Numbered from the stretch's first letter, positions 23,263 through 36,879 are shown. The stretch is DNA of 64,000 nucleotides from Macrotrachela quadricornifera (GCA_022393335.1 JAJEKB010021111.1:1350254-1414253), one strand, 5' to 3'. Program-made: numbers and translations. Notes: a model not told the origin generated them from the sequence alone.

Positions 23263-26065
23263 ATGAATAAAGTATTCTATGAACTTGTGCGAACAGCACC
23301 AAAAGGTCGTTGGAATGGAATTAAAAGAAATTATGAACCTGATGCTGTGAGTCGATTGCGCAGTGCAGTACAGATTGAATATACTTTGGCGGTAAGTTTC
23401 TTTTTTTAAAAATTATAATAGAATTTAAATTTAATAACTAATTCGATAAATTTTCTCGTATGTACATACTATGGAAAATAATTCGAACGTTATGTAGACA
23501 CACTCCTTCACAAGTGTTAAAAATAAGTAGCTTATTTTCCTATCTATTTTGTTTGTTTTTCAATTTCAATACTTAAGAATGATAGAAGATATCAAGATCT
23601 ATTAGAATATATGATCGCTTCTTCAATACTTATTCTTAAATGAGTAAGAAAGTTGTAATCATGAAAAAGATGTTTCTGAACACTAAAATCATTGCTTTGA
23701 AAGTCAAATATATATAAATTGACAGAGAAATTTTAAGCTCTATCAAAAACTACAATTACCTTCTTTAAACTTGTTTCCATAATAACTGTTTTATGAAATA
23801 AGTAGAAAAGCAATGATTTTCAATTCCTGTCAGCTGATGATTCGTTTATTCTACTCAAGAATTTTGTTTTAAATAAATCAATGCAAGAAAATTAGTAAAT
23901 ATACAGATTGATAGAGTATTTTAAGCACTATCGAAACCTATGATTACTTTTCAAAAGAATTTATCTATAGTGACGAAAAATTTCGATACTACTGACAAAA
24001 TTTGGTCTGTGGAAATGATAAGATGAAGTCGCTTTCATTGCGCTCAAGTTTTCTAATAATACATAAATATACAGAGTGGCGTAAAATTACACGGGCTTTC
24101 TTGGATCCTTTTCTTGATCGATGGTGCATCGTTGCTATATATGAGATAGACGCATTTAGATGTATAAACATTCTATCTTAGGACACTAAACTATGTCCCA
24201 TCATTTGTCATAATAATTAAGAGGGAATTAACATCAATATTTAGCGGAAGTGTTCTCTATACAATTAGTTCTAGTGTGTGCTTGCTGTATATATGTTCTC
24301 TGTACAAACATGGTGGTATTGTACTTTTCTTTGAAGATTCTATCAATTAAATCTTTACAGTTTTTCATTGTTTAGATATTCTTCTGTATATACACATATA
24401 TTTAGTTCTTTTATACTTGGTGTAGTTTGTTTTCTCATTTTTGTAAACTTATTGAATAAAAAGATATTGATTAACGTTTAGATCCATTGAGAGTTTGTAT
24501 ATTTCTTTACGTGTGCATCACACGAGTTTTCTAAAGCTCGAACAAGGCGATATGTTAGTGAATAATAACTTTTAAACTGTTGCTCAGGAAATTGAATTGT
24601 ATTCAATTGCTTTATCGTTAGCGATTAAGCAAATAATACGCACCCATTTATCGAGTAAAATTTTGTAGACGATCGGTGCAAACAAACTATGGAATTTATT
24701 ACATACAGAGCCATACATTCAAGCGCTCGGAGCTGTCACAGGAAATCAAGCTATGCAAATGGTTCGTGCTGGTTTACGTGCGATTCATATGTCAGGTAAA
24801 TTGATTAATTCATTCAGTTAAAATTGAAAAAATAAATTCAATATTTTGAAATATTTAGGTTGGCAAGTTGCAGCAGATGGAAATACAGCTGGATCGATGT
24901 ATCCAGATCAAAGTCTATATCCATCGAATTCTGGACCGGATATGGTCCGTCGAATCAATAAAACATTAGAACGTGCTTCACAAATCGAACAATGTGAAGG
25001 TGGTGCAAAACGTGATTGGTTTGTTCCAATCGTTGCCGATGGTGAAGCTGGATTCGGAGGTCCATTGAATTGTTTTGAATTGGTGAAGGCTTTTATTGAA
25101 GCTGGAGCTGCTGGAGTTCATTTTGAGGATCAATTAGCATCGGAGAAAAAATGTGGACATTTGGGTGGAAAAGTAAGAAAAATTACCATTTCAATTTGAT
25201 TCAAACGATATTTCAGGTCTTGATTGCAAGCAGTACTCATTTACGAAATCTGAATGCAGCTCGTCTGGCGGCAGATATTTGTGGCGTTCCAACGATAATT
25301 ATCAGTCGAACAGATGCAGAATCAGCTAGACTTTTAATTTCGGATATCGATGAACGCGATAGAGAGTTCATCGATATGGCCGCTGGTCGAACTTCTGAAG
25401 GATTTTTTCGTCTAAAAAAAGGAACTGGTCTGAAACATTGTATCAAAAGGAGTTTAAATGCAGCATCATTTGCAGATCTTCTTTGGTGGGAAACATCAAC
25501 ACCAAATTTAGAACAGGCCAAGCAATTTGCAGAAGCAATACAAAAGGAATTTCCTGGAAAAATTCTAGCTTATAATTGTTCTCCTTCGTTCAATTGGCAA
25601 GCAAATCTAAGTCCAGAAGCAATTGCAAAATTCCAGGAAAATTTTTACTAATTTACTTTTATACTTTGAAGTTTCAATACTTTTCAGGTGGAACTCGGAG
25701 CTATGGGCTATAAATTTCAATTGATTGCATTGGCTGGATTTCATTCATTGAACTTTTCAATGTATGAACTTGCTCGAAACTACAAAGATCGAGGAATGAC
25801 TGCCTATTCGGAACTTCAACAAGCAGAATTTCAAGCTGAAAAGCATGGATATACAGCCGTTCGACATCAAAGAGAAGTTGGAACTGGATATTTCGATTTA
25901 GTCACCATGGCTATAACAGGTAAAAAAAAGAGCTAAGAACTCAGTTTGAGACAATCATAAAATATAAACTAAATAAGTGATACAAATAACTATTTAGGAG
26001 GAGAATCAAGTACAACTGCTTTTGCCGAATCTACCGAAGCCAATCAATTCAAAAAACCGACTTAA
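23263..26065 (+). CDS. aceA: Isocitrate lyase (glyoxylate cycle), with one non-GT splice donor
   Basis: Six exons (23263-23391, 24669-24795, 24859-25172, 25217-25636, 25688-25919, 25998-26065) give about 429 residues, the length of bacterial-type ICL. Landmarks in order are [54 protein letters not shown], the catalytic loop KKCGHLGGK (Cys nucleophile region), [19 protein letters not shown] and [18 protein letters not shown]. It cleaves isocitrate to glyoxylate and succinate. Relatives can also cleave 2-methylisocitrate. Intron 4 (25637-25687, 51 bp) begins GAAAAT instead of GT. If it is retained, the frame stops four codons later. Intron 1 is long (1277 bp). Animals usually lack a separate ICL, so horizontal origin is plausible but inferred. 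PrpD follows 560 bp downstream on the same strand. Confidence 0.85.
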
Positions 26066-26628
26066 TCAATAACAATTATTTCCAATCGATAATCAAACAA
26101 CTAAATGTCAGAAGAATATCTTAGTGAATTTTTATTTTTGACATTAAACAAACTAATAGAATAATTCTAAGAAAATGTTTCATTTTTTATTGTAAATATT
26201 CGAATATTTAGAGAATTTTTTGATCAAAGAGTGTATTCGTTATCATGAAAATATATGTGTAGATGATGAATAGAACGATTCCCTCCCTCATCCTCAAGAT
26301 TGTTTCTATATCTGTTAAGGTAATGTTTTACTAGGAAAATAATTTTCATCGTACTGAAAGATTCCTTATTTGCATATACTGATATCAATAGTTGAGTCAT
26401 TAATATAATATAGATTCGTATAAGGAATAGAGGATTTTATATGTAAACTTTCACTTTTAATGAGATTAAATGAAAATCCAACGATATTGTGTGTTTTAAA
26501 AGAGTAATTCAATTTTGGATCGATGAATCGTCAATAGTATGCTATTGAAATTACAGAATATTCTTAAACTTTTTCAAAATTAAGACAGCTAAAAACTGAA
26601 CTATTTCTTATGTGGCTAGATTTCAACA
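26066..26628. other. ICL-PrpD intergenic spacer
   Basis: AT-rich and without a gene. It must hold the ICL terminator and the PrpD promoter unless the two are co-transcribed. No clear TATA box or trans-splice acceptor could be singled out. Confidence 0.4.
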
Positions 26629-28155
26629 ATGTCTGATCAATTTAAGTTTATAAATTCGATACTCTTTAGATATATTATGAGCACTACAAATAGTGTACGT
26701 CCTATTGCTGACAAAATACTTCGAAACATTGCATCCTATGTACACAACTACACAATTACATCTTCACTCGCTCTCGACACTGCGAGATTATGTTTTCTCG
26801 ATGCTTTGGGATGCGGTCTTGCGGCACTCAAATATCCTCAATGTCTTCGATTGATTGGTCCAGTAGTGCCTGGAGCAACGATTCCAAATGGAGCACGAGT
26901 TCTGGGCACAAATTATGTGCTAGATCCAGTCAGAGCTGCATTTAGTATCGGTACTCAAATACGATGGCTGGATTATAACGACTGCTGGCTTGCAGCTGAA
27001 TGGGCACATCCTAGCGATAATCTAGGTGGTATACTGGCAGTAACCGACTACCTAACTCGAACTGCCAAACAATCTTGTTCATCTTCATCAAATACTATGG
27101 ACAAAGTAGAAGGTGCAAAAGTATTCAAAGTTTCTGACATTCTCGAAGCCATGATCAAAGCTCATGAAATCCAAGGTGTACTTGCATTGGAAAATTCATT
27201 CAATCGAGTGGGTTTAGATCATGTGGTGTTAGTAAAAGTAGCTACGACTGCGGTTGTATCCAAGCTTTTAGGTTTGACTGAATCACAAACAGTAGATGCT
27301 ATTTCGCATGCTTGGGTCGATGGACAAAGTCTTCGTACGTACCGACATGCACCTAACACTATGTCACGCAAGTCTTGGGCTGCTGGTGATGCTTGTATGC
27401 GTGCTGTCAATTTAGCCCTGCTTGTACAAAAGGGCGAAGGCGGAATACCATCTGCTTTAACTGCCAAAACTTGGGGTTTCTATGATGTAAGCTTTAAAGG
27501 ACAAGAATTTAAGCTTCAACGAGAATTTGGATCATACGTCATGGAGAATATACTCTTCAAAATTTCATTTCCAGCCGAGTTTCATGCACAAACTGCTGCC
27601 GAAGCTGCCATCATCTGTCACGATTTACTTAAAGCCAAAGGATTAAATGCTCCGCAAGATATTAAATCCGTTCGCATTCGTACCCAGGAAGCTGCAATGC
27701 GTATCATTGATAAGACTGGTCCTCTATACAATTTTGCCGATCGTGATCATTGTATTCAATACATAGTAGCTATTCCACTCATCTACGGCCGTTTGACTAC
27801 AAACGACTACACAGATGCTATTGCAGCTGATCCACGAATCGATGATATGCGTGCCAAAATGATCTGTGTGGAGGACGAACGTTTTACGAAAGAATATTAT
27901 GATCCCAACAAACGGTATATTGGTAATGCAATTAAAATTACTCTTAACGATGGCACAGAACTAGACGAAATTGAAGTAAATTATCCAATTGGACATAGAA
28001 AGCGTCGTGAAGAGGGAAAACCATTACTAATGGAGAAATTTGAACGTCATCTTCGTGATAGATTTGATGAACAAAGAGTACAGAAAATACTTGAACAATC
28101 AAAACCCGGATTCGAGTCAACGGATATTGACGATTATCTTACTTTGTATGTGTAA
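26629..28155 (+). CDS. prpD: MmgE/PrpD family 2-methylcitrate dehydratase
   Basis: Intronless, 508 residues, full length for PrpD (about 480-500). The N-terminal helical part reads ALDTARLCFLDALGCGLAAL, then VLDPVRAAFSIGTQIRWLDYND and EWAHPSDNLGGILAV. The middle has SHAWVDGQSLRTYRHAP and RKSWAAGDACMRAVNLAL. The C-terminal part has FPAEFHAQTAAEAAIICHDLL, NFADRDHCIQYIVAIPLIYG and FERHLRDRFDEQ. PrpD dehydrates 2-methylcitrate in propionate breakdown. A second Met at 26677 (MSTTNSVRPIADKIL) is closer to the usual family start. The extra 16 residues could be a weak mitochondrial leader. An AATAAA-like signal follows the stop. ICL lies directly upstream and could supply the methylisocitrate lyase step. 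Confidence 0.85.
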   Translation: MSDQFKFINSILFRYIMSTTNSVRPIADKILRNIASYVHNYTITSSLALDTARLCFLDALGCGLAALKYPQCLRLIGPVVPGATIPNGARVLGTNYVLDPVRAAFSIGTQIRWLDYNDCWLAAEWAHPSDNLGGILAVTDYLTRTAKQSCSSSSNTMDKVEGAKVFKVSDILEAMIKAHEIQGVLALENSFNRVGLDHVVLVKVATTAVVSKLLGLTESQTVDAISHAWVDGQSLRTYRHAPNTMSRKSWAAGDACMRAVNLALLVQKGEGGIPSALTAKTWGFYDVSFKGQEFKLQREFGSYVMENILFKISFPAEFHAQTAAEAAIICHDLLKAKGLNAPQDIKSVRIRTQEAAMRIIDKTGPLYNFADRDHCIQYIVAIPLIYGRLTTNDYTDAIAADPRIDDMRAKMICVEDERFTKEYYDPNKRYIGNAIKITLNDGTELDEIEVNYPIGHRKRREEGKPLLMEKFERHLRDRFDEQRVQKILEQSKPGFESTDIDDYLTLYV

Positions 28156-28886
28156 TATAAGCTCAAAATAAATATATATAGAAAACATTTTTTCTTGGTC
28201 CTTTGCTGCTAATAGTTATTAGACGACCGGATGGATATTATATGAGAAAATCACAACAAATGGATATGAAGACGTCAAAAGAAATAATATCGAAGAAACT
28301 TTAATGAAAAAACATCCCAATCATACAAATCATCGAAACTTTCAAGTTTTTCCTCCGAATACTACTTTAATTCTTGTTTTTTTTTCTTTTTCTATTTTTC
28401 TGCTTGTATTTCATCAATAAACTACTGTACAAGTTAATATACCCCTAGGAACTTTCCATGTGAAAATTTTCAGTGTTTAAACGTATTACAAAAACAAATG
28501 TATCCAGACGCATTAGAAAAATTTTTCGGAAAAAAACCATCTTGTTATCGCAGATTCGAACTGCGGCATCATCATAAACCATCTTTTTCCATACATGATT
28601 GAATAAAAGTTTTAGTCAATTAATCATAGTTTATTTGTCTCAAACAAGATTCATTTTATTTTTATGAATATTAAATAATATTAGTTGTTGAGATTTTCGA
28701 TCGGAAATAAAACAATTAAGATTATGGATTGTTCAATTTTTTACATAACTAGAAATAAAAAAATTCATTATATGCAATAAAACAAATTTTTAAATGATGC
28801 TCATTTTATTATGCTTAATAATAGAGAATGTTAATAGTCGCAAAGCAGAAACTGTTGATCACGTTATTGTTAACGACAATGAACAA
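28156..28886. other. Intergenic, no gene recognised
   Basis: AT-rich spacer. A plus-strand frame at 28794-29033 overlaps the minus-strand secreted gene and has no motif. It is treated as a shadow. Confidence 0.4.
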
Positions 28887-29306
28887 TTACACAGCATCAT
28901 GACAGTTATCAATGACACTATATCTGAGTTTGCATGTCATAAAATAATTGGTGCATTCAATCTTGATGCAAACTTCCGAATTGGTTGTGGTCAATGCAAG
29001 AGGTCCTCCCCACCAGACGTATTCTTTAACTGATTCTTCAGATTTTAATATCATCCGACTATCAGATTCGACACAACCATCGTATACATGGAGTTTAAAA
29101 GTATCATCTCTTTGAAATGTTGATGTTGACGTCGGGTACACAACAACCTTGTCCAGAGAAAGATATTTCATATTGCAGGTTACACGAACTGTATGCGATT
29201 GACTTGTCGAGATCGTTACATCATCAAACGAAATTCGTGCTGCCTTTGTATGAATCAAGAAAACAAGCATAACCACAGTGAATAAGGGAAGACTTGTTAA
29301 ATGCAT
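28887..29306 (-). CDS. Small secreted protein, CUB-like
   Basis: 139 residues. The N-terminus MHLTSLPLFTVVMLVFLIHTK is a clear signal peptide. The rest has cysteines spaced through TCNMKYLSLDKV, then FKLHVYDGCVESD, then EVCIKIECTNYFMTC. The F-LHVYDG box and a later C-x-I-x-C strand resemble a divergent CUB domain. It is probably extracellular and disulfide-bonded. No enzyme motif. It is single-exon with no obvious partner. The opposite-strand frame over the same DNA lacks these features, so this strand was chosen. Confidence 0.5.
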   Translation of the reverse strand: MHLTSLPLFTVVMLVFLIHTKAARISFDDVTISTSQSHTVRVTCNMKYLSLDKVVVYPTSTSTFQRDDTFKLHVYDGCVESDSRMILKSEESVKEYVWWGGPLALTTTNSEVCIKIECTNYFMTCKLRYSVIDNCHDAV

Positions 29307-30569
29307 AGTAAGTGTTGTCTATAAATAATGATTGTTTGAGTATGAGCAATATCGTTTGGTTGCTTTTTCGACACAAAATACTGACTATTTCGTTTTGATA
29401 TCGTGCACAGATATATTTATATGTGAGTCGACTTAAAACGATCTAATCAGTTAAATCACATTTTTCTTTCTCAACAACAGAAGGATTAATATATTTCCAA
29501 TGTGTATAACAAATCATTTGAGGTATTATATTTCACTAGTGAAAATCAATACTTAAAGCCTTTTTTTTTTGAATAGAATTGAATCGTAGATAGAGGCGAA
29601 CGTCCGTTGGCAGAGCTGCCGCTATCGTAAATAATTGGAGAAGATTGCAGGCATTGATACAATGCAAAAATAGATATTCTAGGATATTTCTTCCAGCTTT
29701 TGTATTGAACTCCTTCGATTCGAACGGAATTGACATGGTTTGTACAATTTTTTGTACTGATCATTTTAGTAAAAAGTATTTTCAAATTTGTCATGCAGAA
29801 ATTTTACATCTTTTTTTTCTAACAGTATTCAATAATAGGTTTGAATAATCCGTTGAAAAACGTTTTTTTTGCAGTTTCATTCTTGAATTGCTCCGTAGAA
29901 TTATTTAAGCAGAGCATATATTTCCATCTATGGCGCTGGTCTCTCGAACCTGAGAAGTACATCATACTGGATTTCATCATTAACGTAGTGACTTTTTATG
30001 AAAACTTTTGTTTCGGTTTTATGTCAACTATCTTATCGACATCATCGCGATCTATTGTCCACTAGTGTCCTACAACTAGATCAGGTACATTATGGAAACA
30101 CAGGAATGAAAATATTTTTTAAACTTCTATTTTAGTATTTTCATAGTAAAGCTGTTAGAATTTCAAGATTTTAAGGTAAAAACTTGTTTAACCCATTATT
30201 TACCAGCATGAAAATAAGCTGAGATTCTGAGGGTGAGAGTGAGGGTGTAAAAAATCGTATTCATGCAGAACATATGTTTTGTAGATCATTACTTTTCATA
30301 AATGTTAGGCCATCGATTATTTTCTTTTTCTAATTTTTTCAAGAAAATGCATGCAATTCAAGAGTGAAGAATAAATGAGAAATATAACAGATGCTATTAT
30401 TATTTTTCCTTTTCATCTTCTTTCTCATGCTCTATTGACATTCTGAGTTAGATTATTCAATTCCTTTCTTATCATTGGTAAATATTAAATGATTTTATAT
30501 TATATATATTTCTACCCAACAATGTCATACTTTTTCTTTATCGAAAAAAACTAAAAATTAAGAGCAATT
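29307..30569. other. Intergenic between CUB-like and MACPF genes
   Basis: Several overlapping short frames on both strands at 29536-30065 have no motif and look like chance. Nothing else was recognised. Confidence 0.4.
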
Positions 30570-32502
30570 ATGAAACTAATCGTTCTCATTCTTCTTATCT
30601 CTAGTTTGACTGCTGCTACAAAGGATTTTCAAGAGACCTATGAAACTGTCAATAATTATGTTCAACAACATTTGTCTCGAAGAGAATCAAGATTAAACAC
30701 ATTAACTGTGCCAAATTCCAACAAAATAGGTCTTGGTTATAATCTTCTATATGGAAGTCCTGTTTGTTATAGTGGTACATGTCAAATGGATGGATATGCA
30801 TTACCCATATTCAAATTGAATTACACACAACAACCACAAGGATCATGTACAGATAAAATACTACCCGCAAATGTTTTTATGTTATGTCTTCCATATAGTG
30901 AAGTTAATGCTGGAACAGAAGTTATTGATTCATTAGATCAACTTCAAGAGAGTTCAATGAAAGATATTGAAATTTCGACTTCAGCTAAGTATGCAATGGT
31001 CTCAGCCTCGTACAAATATTCTTCACAAGTACAATATATGATTGATAATATTATCAAATCGAATCAAGAAGTATTGTATACAACAATTAAAATCTCAACA
31101 ATGAAATTAACAATGTTCGAACCATCAATGATTCTCTCCGATGAATTTCAGTATGCAATTGAAAATTTACCCTGTTGTGATTATAATCGTGACACAGAAC
31201 GATATATATTTGATTTCATATTTTCATATTTTGGATTTACATATATTAATAATATAATTTTGGGTGGAGTTGCACAACAAAACATATTTATTAATAAAAC
31301 ACAATTAACCTCAATTGATCAATCACATATTGATAAATCTCATGAAGCTCAAGCTGAATTTTATCTCTCATTAGGTATGAAACATGGTCAATCAACTAAT
31401 ACCACTAATCACAATCAGTTTATGAAATTAGTTAAAAAAATGTCTCTTACTAAATTAGGTGGTGATACATCGATTCAAACATTTGAAGAATGGTCAAAAA
31501 CTGTTCCATCAAATCCTGCTGTTATTAAACTTGGAGTTAAATATTGGTTTGATCTATTAGATGAAAAAAGATTTACAAATGATAAAAATATAATAGAAAA
31601 GAAAAAACTTATTGAACAAGCTTTCAATAAATCTCTTTCCAATCCCGTTTCTTGTTATAATGATTGCTCTTCAAATGGTATTTGTCAATCTACAGGTTAC
31701 TTTCAATTTGGTATATGTAAATGTAATGAAGGATGGACAGGATTGGATTGTTTAAGTAAAATTCCCAAGAAAAATACACATAGTGGAACTCTATGTGGTT
31801 TAAAAAATGTTATTGCGTGTGGTAATGCTACATCAAGCTCAAATTGTCCTTCCAAATGGAAAAATGTACCTGCGGCTCTATTGCCTACTACTGGTTCCCT
31901 TGGCTTTTACGAGGTAATTTATACATTTACAATATTTCTTTGTCTTGCATCTATAAACTATCAAAGTTTGAAGATGCAAGAAAAAGAATTGTTGTAATGA
32001 TTCTATGGTATTTATTAATTAGGGTATTGGTTTAAATTTCTGTTCAAAATTGAATACAGACATGGAAATGAACAAGAAAGGTACAATATGTGGTCTATCG
32101 TATGGAAGTCTTTTGATTAAATGTGATGGACGAAATCCTAATTCTGAACAATGTCCCATTGGATATCGAAGAGGTGAGATTAATTTATGGGGAGCAATGA
32201 CACGAATTTGTTACAAAATTGACGATGATATTGATGATCGTCCAGGTACAATTTGTGGATTACAAACGACACTTCGTGGGAAAAATATTAATAATATGTT
32301 AATTACCGAAATTGCCTGTGATGGTTATTATCCAGGAAGAGGTAGTTGTCCACCTAACTATGTTTTAACTACTGGACAAGCAACTATTGAAGCACCACTC
32401 GATATTTATAGTTCCGCCACGTATGATATCTCCGTTTCTGTCTGTTCAACTTTAAAACAAATAGTTAATCCTTTGGAAAACCTTATTCCGTCTATTGGAT
32501 AA
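30570..32502 (+). CDS. Secreted perforin-like protein: MACPF, EGF and Cys-rich repeats
   Basis: Two exons (30570-31913, 32023-32502) splice in phase 0 to 607 residues. The signal peptide is MKLIVLILLISSLTAAT. The MACPF region runs from about 40 to 345, with the family signature present in diverged form as FIFSYFGFTYINNIILGG (canonical YGTHY becomes FGFTY). An EGF-like module follows (SCYNDCSSNGICQ ... CKCNEGWTGLDC, about 365-400). Three C-terminal Cys-rich repeats then start GTLCGL, GTICGL and GTICGL, two of which carry a CDG box. MACPF proteins insert into membranes as oligomeric pores in immunity, defence or development. Which role applies here cannot be read from sequence. The diverged signature leaves pore formation unproven. 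Confidence 0.7.
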
Positions 32503-32542
32503 TAGTCAACGACAATTGTTTCCGATATACACACATTATTTA

Positions 32543-32868
32543 TTATAAAATAAAATATTTTAACACATTCAGAGCGGTGTGAACCACCGGTGGTCCACAG
32601 TATATTTTCCAGAAGAAAGTTGACAGAAAAAAACAGATTTTTAAAATTTTTTTTGCTAGATTGAGTTTTTTCTGAAGAACTGCTTTTTCAGATCCAATGA
32701 GGTAAGTATTATTTCCTAACGATCGTTTCACAAAATCGTTACTCGTAAAAAAATTGTCAGCTACCACAGTTTATACATTTTAAACTTCATATTTGTGGGC
32801 TTTACCTGGAAGGTATTATCTCAAGGAGAGTCGACCTCGTCAGAGTACCATCGTTTCATCGACAATAG
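32543..32868 (-). pseudogene. piggyBac transposase fossil
   Basis: On the minus strand the order is IVDETMV, RGRLSLR, YLPGKAHKYE and then VADNFFTSNDFVKRSLG with LIGS. This matches the piggyBac DDE_Tnp_1_7 core (DE-M--F-GR--L-QY-PGK-HK-G, then DNFFTS---L). Several stops and frame changes break it, and both ends are missing. It lies between the MACPF and carboxylesterase genes. Confidence 0.65.
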
Positions 32869-33409
32869 TTTTTGAATGATTTCTGATCCATATAATCTAC
32901 TTTTGGCATTTGCACTTTCAGAAATTCATTATCCAAAGCACTCACTTAGCTGAGTGAGTCGACACTATTTTCTGTATTGGCTTTATCTGGCGACATGTAA
33001 ACTATTCAAGAAGTCTGACAATTTTGATCGTTTGTATATTAATGAGCAGCGATAAGCAGAATAAATACGATTTCAACAGAAAAATCTAGAACTTTCCTAT
33101 CCTTATCTTGCATGTAATGTACACTACATATTACAGAACGCAAAAGTAATTTGTGTCATTATACAGCTGCACAAGAGATTCAATTCGTTATCTAATTGTA
33201 CAACAAAGAAATACAGTAAAAAAATCGATAGAATAGAAAGAAAAGGTCAGTAAATGCATTTAGTGAAAGTTTTTTCTAAGTGGAGACAAGTATCTTGATC
33301 AATTCTGTATGAAAACTGAATCGCCTCAAATATGTGAAAGAGAACTGATTAAAAAAAGTCATTCTTCGCAATAGTAAAATGAAAATGTTACGATATGTTC
33401 TTCTTTTAT
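32869..33409. other. Spacer next to the piggyBac fossil
   Basis: No further piggyBac motifs could be read beyond about 32870. It is otherwise AT-rich without genes. Confidence 0.35.
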
Positions 33410-35250
<1,841 letters not shown>

Positions 35251-35385
35251 TTGTTTGCACGAGAATATGTTGTTTCACTAATACACATGCGCATCTTGTT
35301 TTCTTTTTTTATAAACAATTGATAAGAAACAAACTTTTATCTTTTCAAAAAAGATCTAAGACATAAATTTAAACTTTTTCTCTAG

Positions 35386-35524
35386 CAGAGATGTTTATTG
35401 TGGTTAAAAGCCTACCGCTGCCGCGCCGTGATGGATTTCAAAAAAAAGTCTGTCGCTGCGGCGACGATATTTTCAAAAACCTTTCGCGGCGACAGCAGCG
35501 ATAGCACCGCAATGGATATCGTTG
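35386..35524. mobile_element. hAT-type MITE, copy C (internally deleted, 139 bp)
   Basis: It starts CAGAGATGTTTATTGTGG and ends ACCGCAATGGATATCGTTG, diverged versions of the copy A/B termini. The GC-rich CCGCTGCCGCGCCGTGATGG part is kept but the AT-rich centre is absent. The flanks TTCTCTAG and TTGTCTAC agree at six of eight positions. Confidence 0.55.
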
Positions 35525-35639
35525 TTGTCTACATTCTACACCAAATTTGATTAGAATGAAAAATTAAAGTTAAATGAAGATTTCAGACGGTATAGATTGT
35601 ACTGTGAACAACAACTCATTTCTATTAATATAAAAAGAG

Positions 35640-36879
35640 AAAATTATAGGTTGTCTTTTAATATAGATTGATCTTTTTAAAGATACTAGCGGCAGTGTCC
35701 GGTGTTCCTCGGGAAATCTCCATGCTAGAAACTCATCATGTCAGAAAAGGACAGAAGATGTACAGAAGGCTTGATTAAAACCTTTTCATCTATTATAACT
35801 ACATTTCCCGCCATGCATACACTTACATTCATTTTTAAATAGGATAATTCAGCAAATAGTGTGGGGATGTGACAGTCTTCCTCTTAACTCATGCGTATTC
35901 CCATACTTCATACCAATACCCAGTGCCAAAAAAGTGAAACTAACAGGTGGATATTCTAACAATGGTAGCAAGTGCCCCAAAGTTTTTGAAAGAGTGGGAA
36001 AATTTGTAATGTATCGTAACCTGTGTGAAATTTCAGTCCAATCCTCTTGCCAGTCATCCTGATCCCCTCTCGATCTTCTTCGGGACCCAAGAGTATGCCA
36101 TGAAAATTTTGGCACTCCCAACTCATGCGATGTCCAAATGCATAAAAAAACAGACTGACAGACACAGCTTCTTTATATATGTTACGGTCAAAATTGGAAT
36201 TCCAATTTTGTCTGGACGAAATTAGAATTGAACTAGAAATCAATTGATCAAGTTGAAACCAATTATAGTTTGAATAAATAAAGAGTTTTCTATTTTACAA
36301 ACTATTTAGAAATACAGCAAGCCCAATGCTTCGGGATTTGGTATCATTGGGTTTGGATTTGGATTTGTTTTGGAGTTAGTCTCATATGACTCAAATTTCA
36401 GAGGATTTGGTAAGACGTGGTATTACCAACAACGGTCTACTGTACTAGCAGTAGGATAGAACTAGAAAATGATTTTGATATTTGGAACTGAATTCAAATC
36501 CAAACATAAAGGATTTGGTCCAAAATCCTGAAATCTCTTTTTTCTTCTAGTTCACTTTTGTGTACCAAGCTGCTGTTCCTAACACCATGTCTTACCAAAT
36601 CCTTTAGGATTTAGATCCTTGAAGACAACATCCAAATCCAAACGTTCAAATCCAAATTGAATCCAAACCTAAGCTCTAAATCCAAGTCCAATTCAAACTC
36701 AATAATACCAAATCTCGAAGCTTTGGGCTTGTTGTATTTTTAAATAATCTGTTAAATAAAAAACTCTTTTTCCACTCATGCTATAATTGGTTTTAACTTG
36801 ATCAATTGATTTCTAGTTCAATTCTAATTTCATCCAGACAAAATTGGAATTCCAATTTTGACCGTAACATATATATAGA
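35640..36879 (-). mobile_element. Helitron-like element split by a fold-back insertion
   Basis: Read on the minus strand from 36879, TCTATATATAT is cut by the inverted-repeat element (36181-36868) and resumes as ATATATAAAGAAGCTGTGTC then TGTCAGTCTG, the Helitron-like 5' style of this window. The body (35640-36160) is non-coding, although both strands have medium-length frames. The 3' boundary is not defined. Confidence 0.45.
36181..36868. repeat. Long inverted repeat 2 (fold-back element, 688 bp)
   Basis: The first about 170 bases and the last about 170 bases are near-identical inverted copies (about 90 percent by eye). They start GTTACGGTCAAAATTGG and contain a perfect palindrome around GGAATTCC at each end. 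Weaker symmetry continues inward through repeats of AAATCCAAATCC. It is flanked by ATATAT on both sides, so the target duplication is ambiguous but compatible with TA-rich insertion. Confidence 0.75.

Noticed and set aside
23820..23850. CTGATGATTCG in ICL intron 1 as a second hammerhead
   Set aside because: Only the CTGATGA box is present. There is no stem II or GAAA box at the right distance.
28794..29033. Plus-strand ORF with hydrophobic start
   Set aside because: It overlaps the minus-strand CUB-like gene, which has a better signal peptide and cysteine pattern.
29936..29956. CTCTCGAACCTGAGAAG as a tRNA B-box
   Set aside because: No A-box, acceptor stem or cloverleaf could be drawn around it.
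35849..36243. Several overlapping ORFs of 66-95 codons on both strands
   Set aside because: They lie in the Helitron-like non-coding body and have no motif on either strand.
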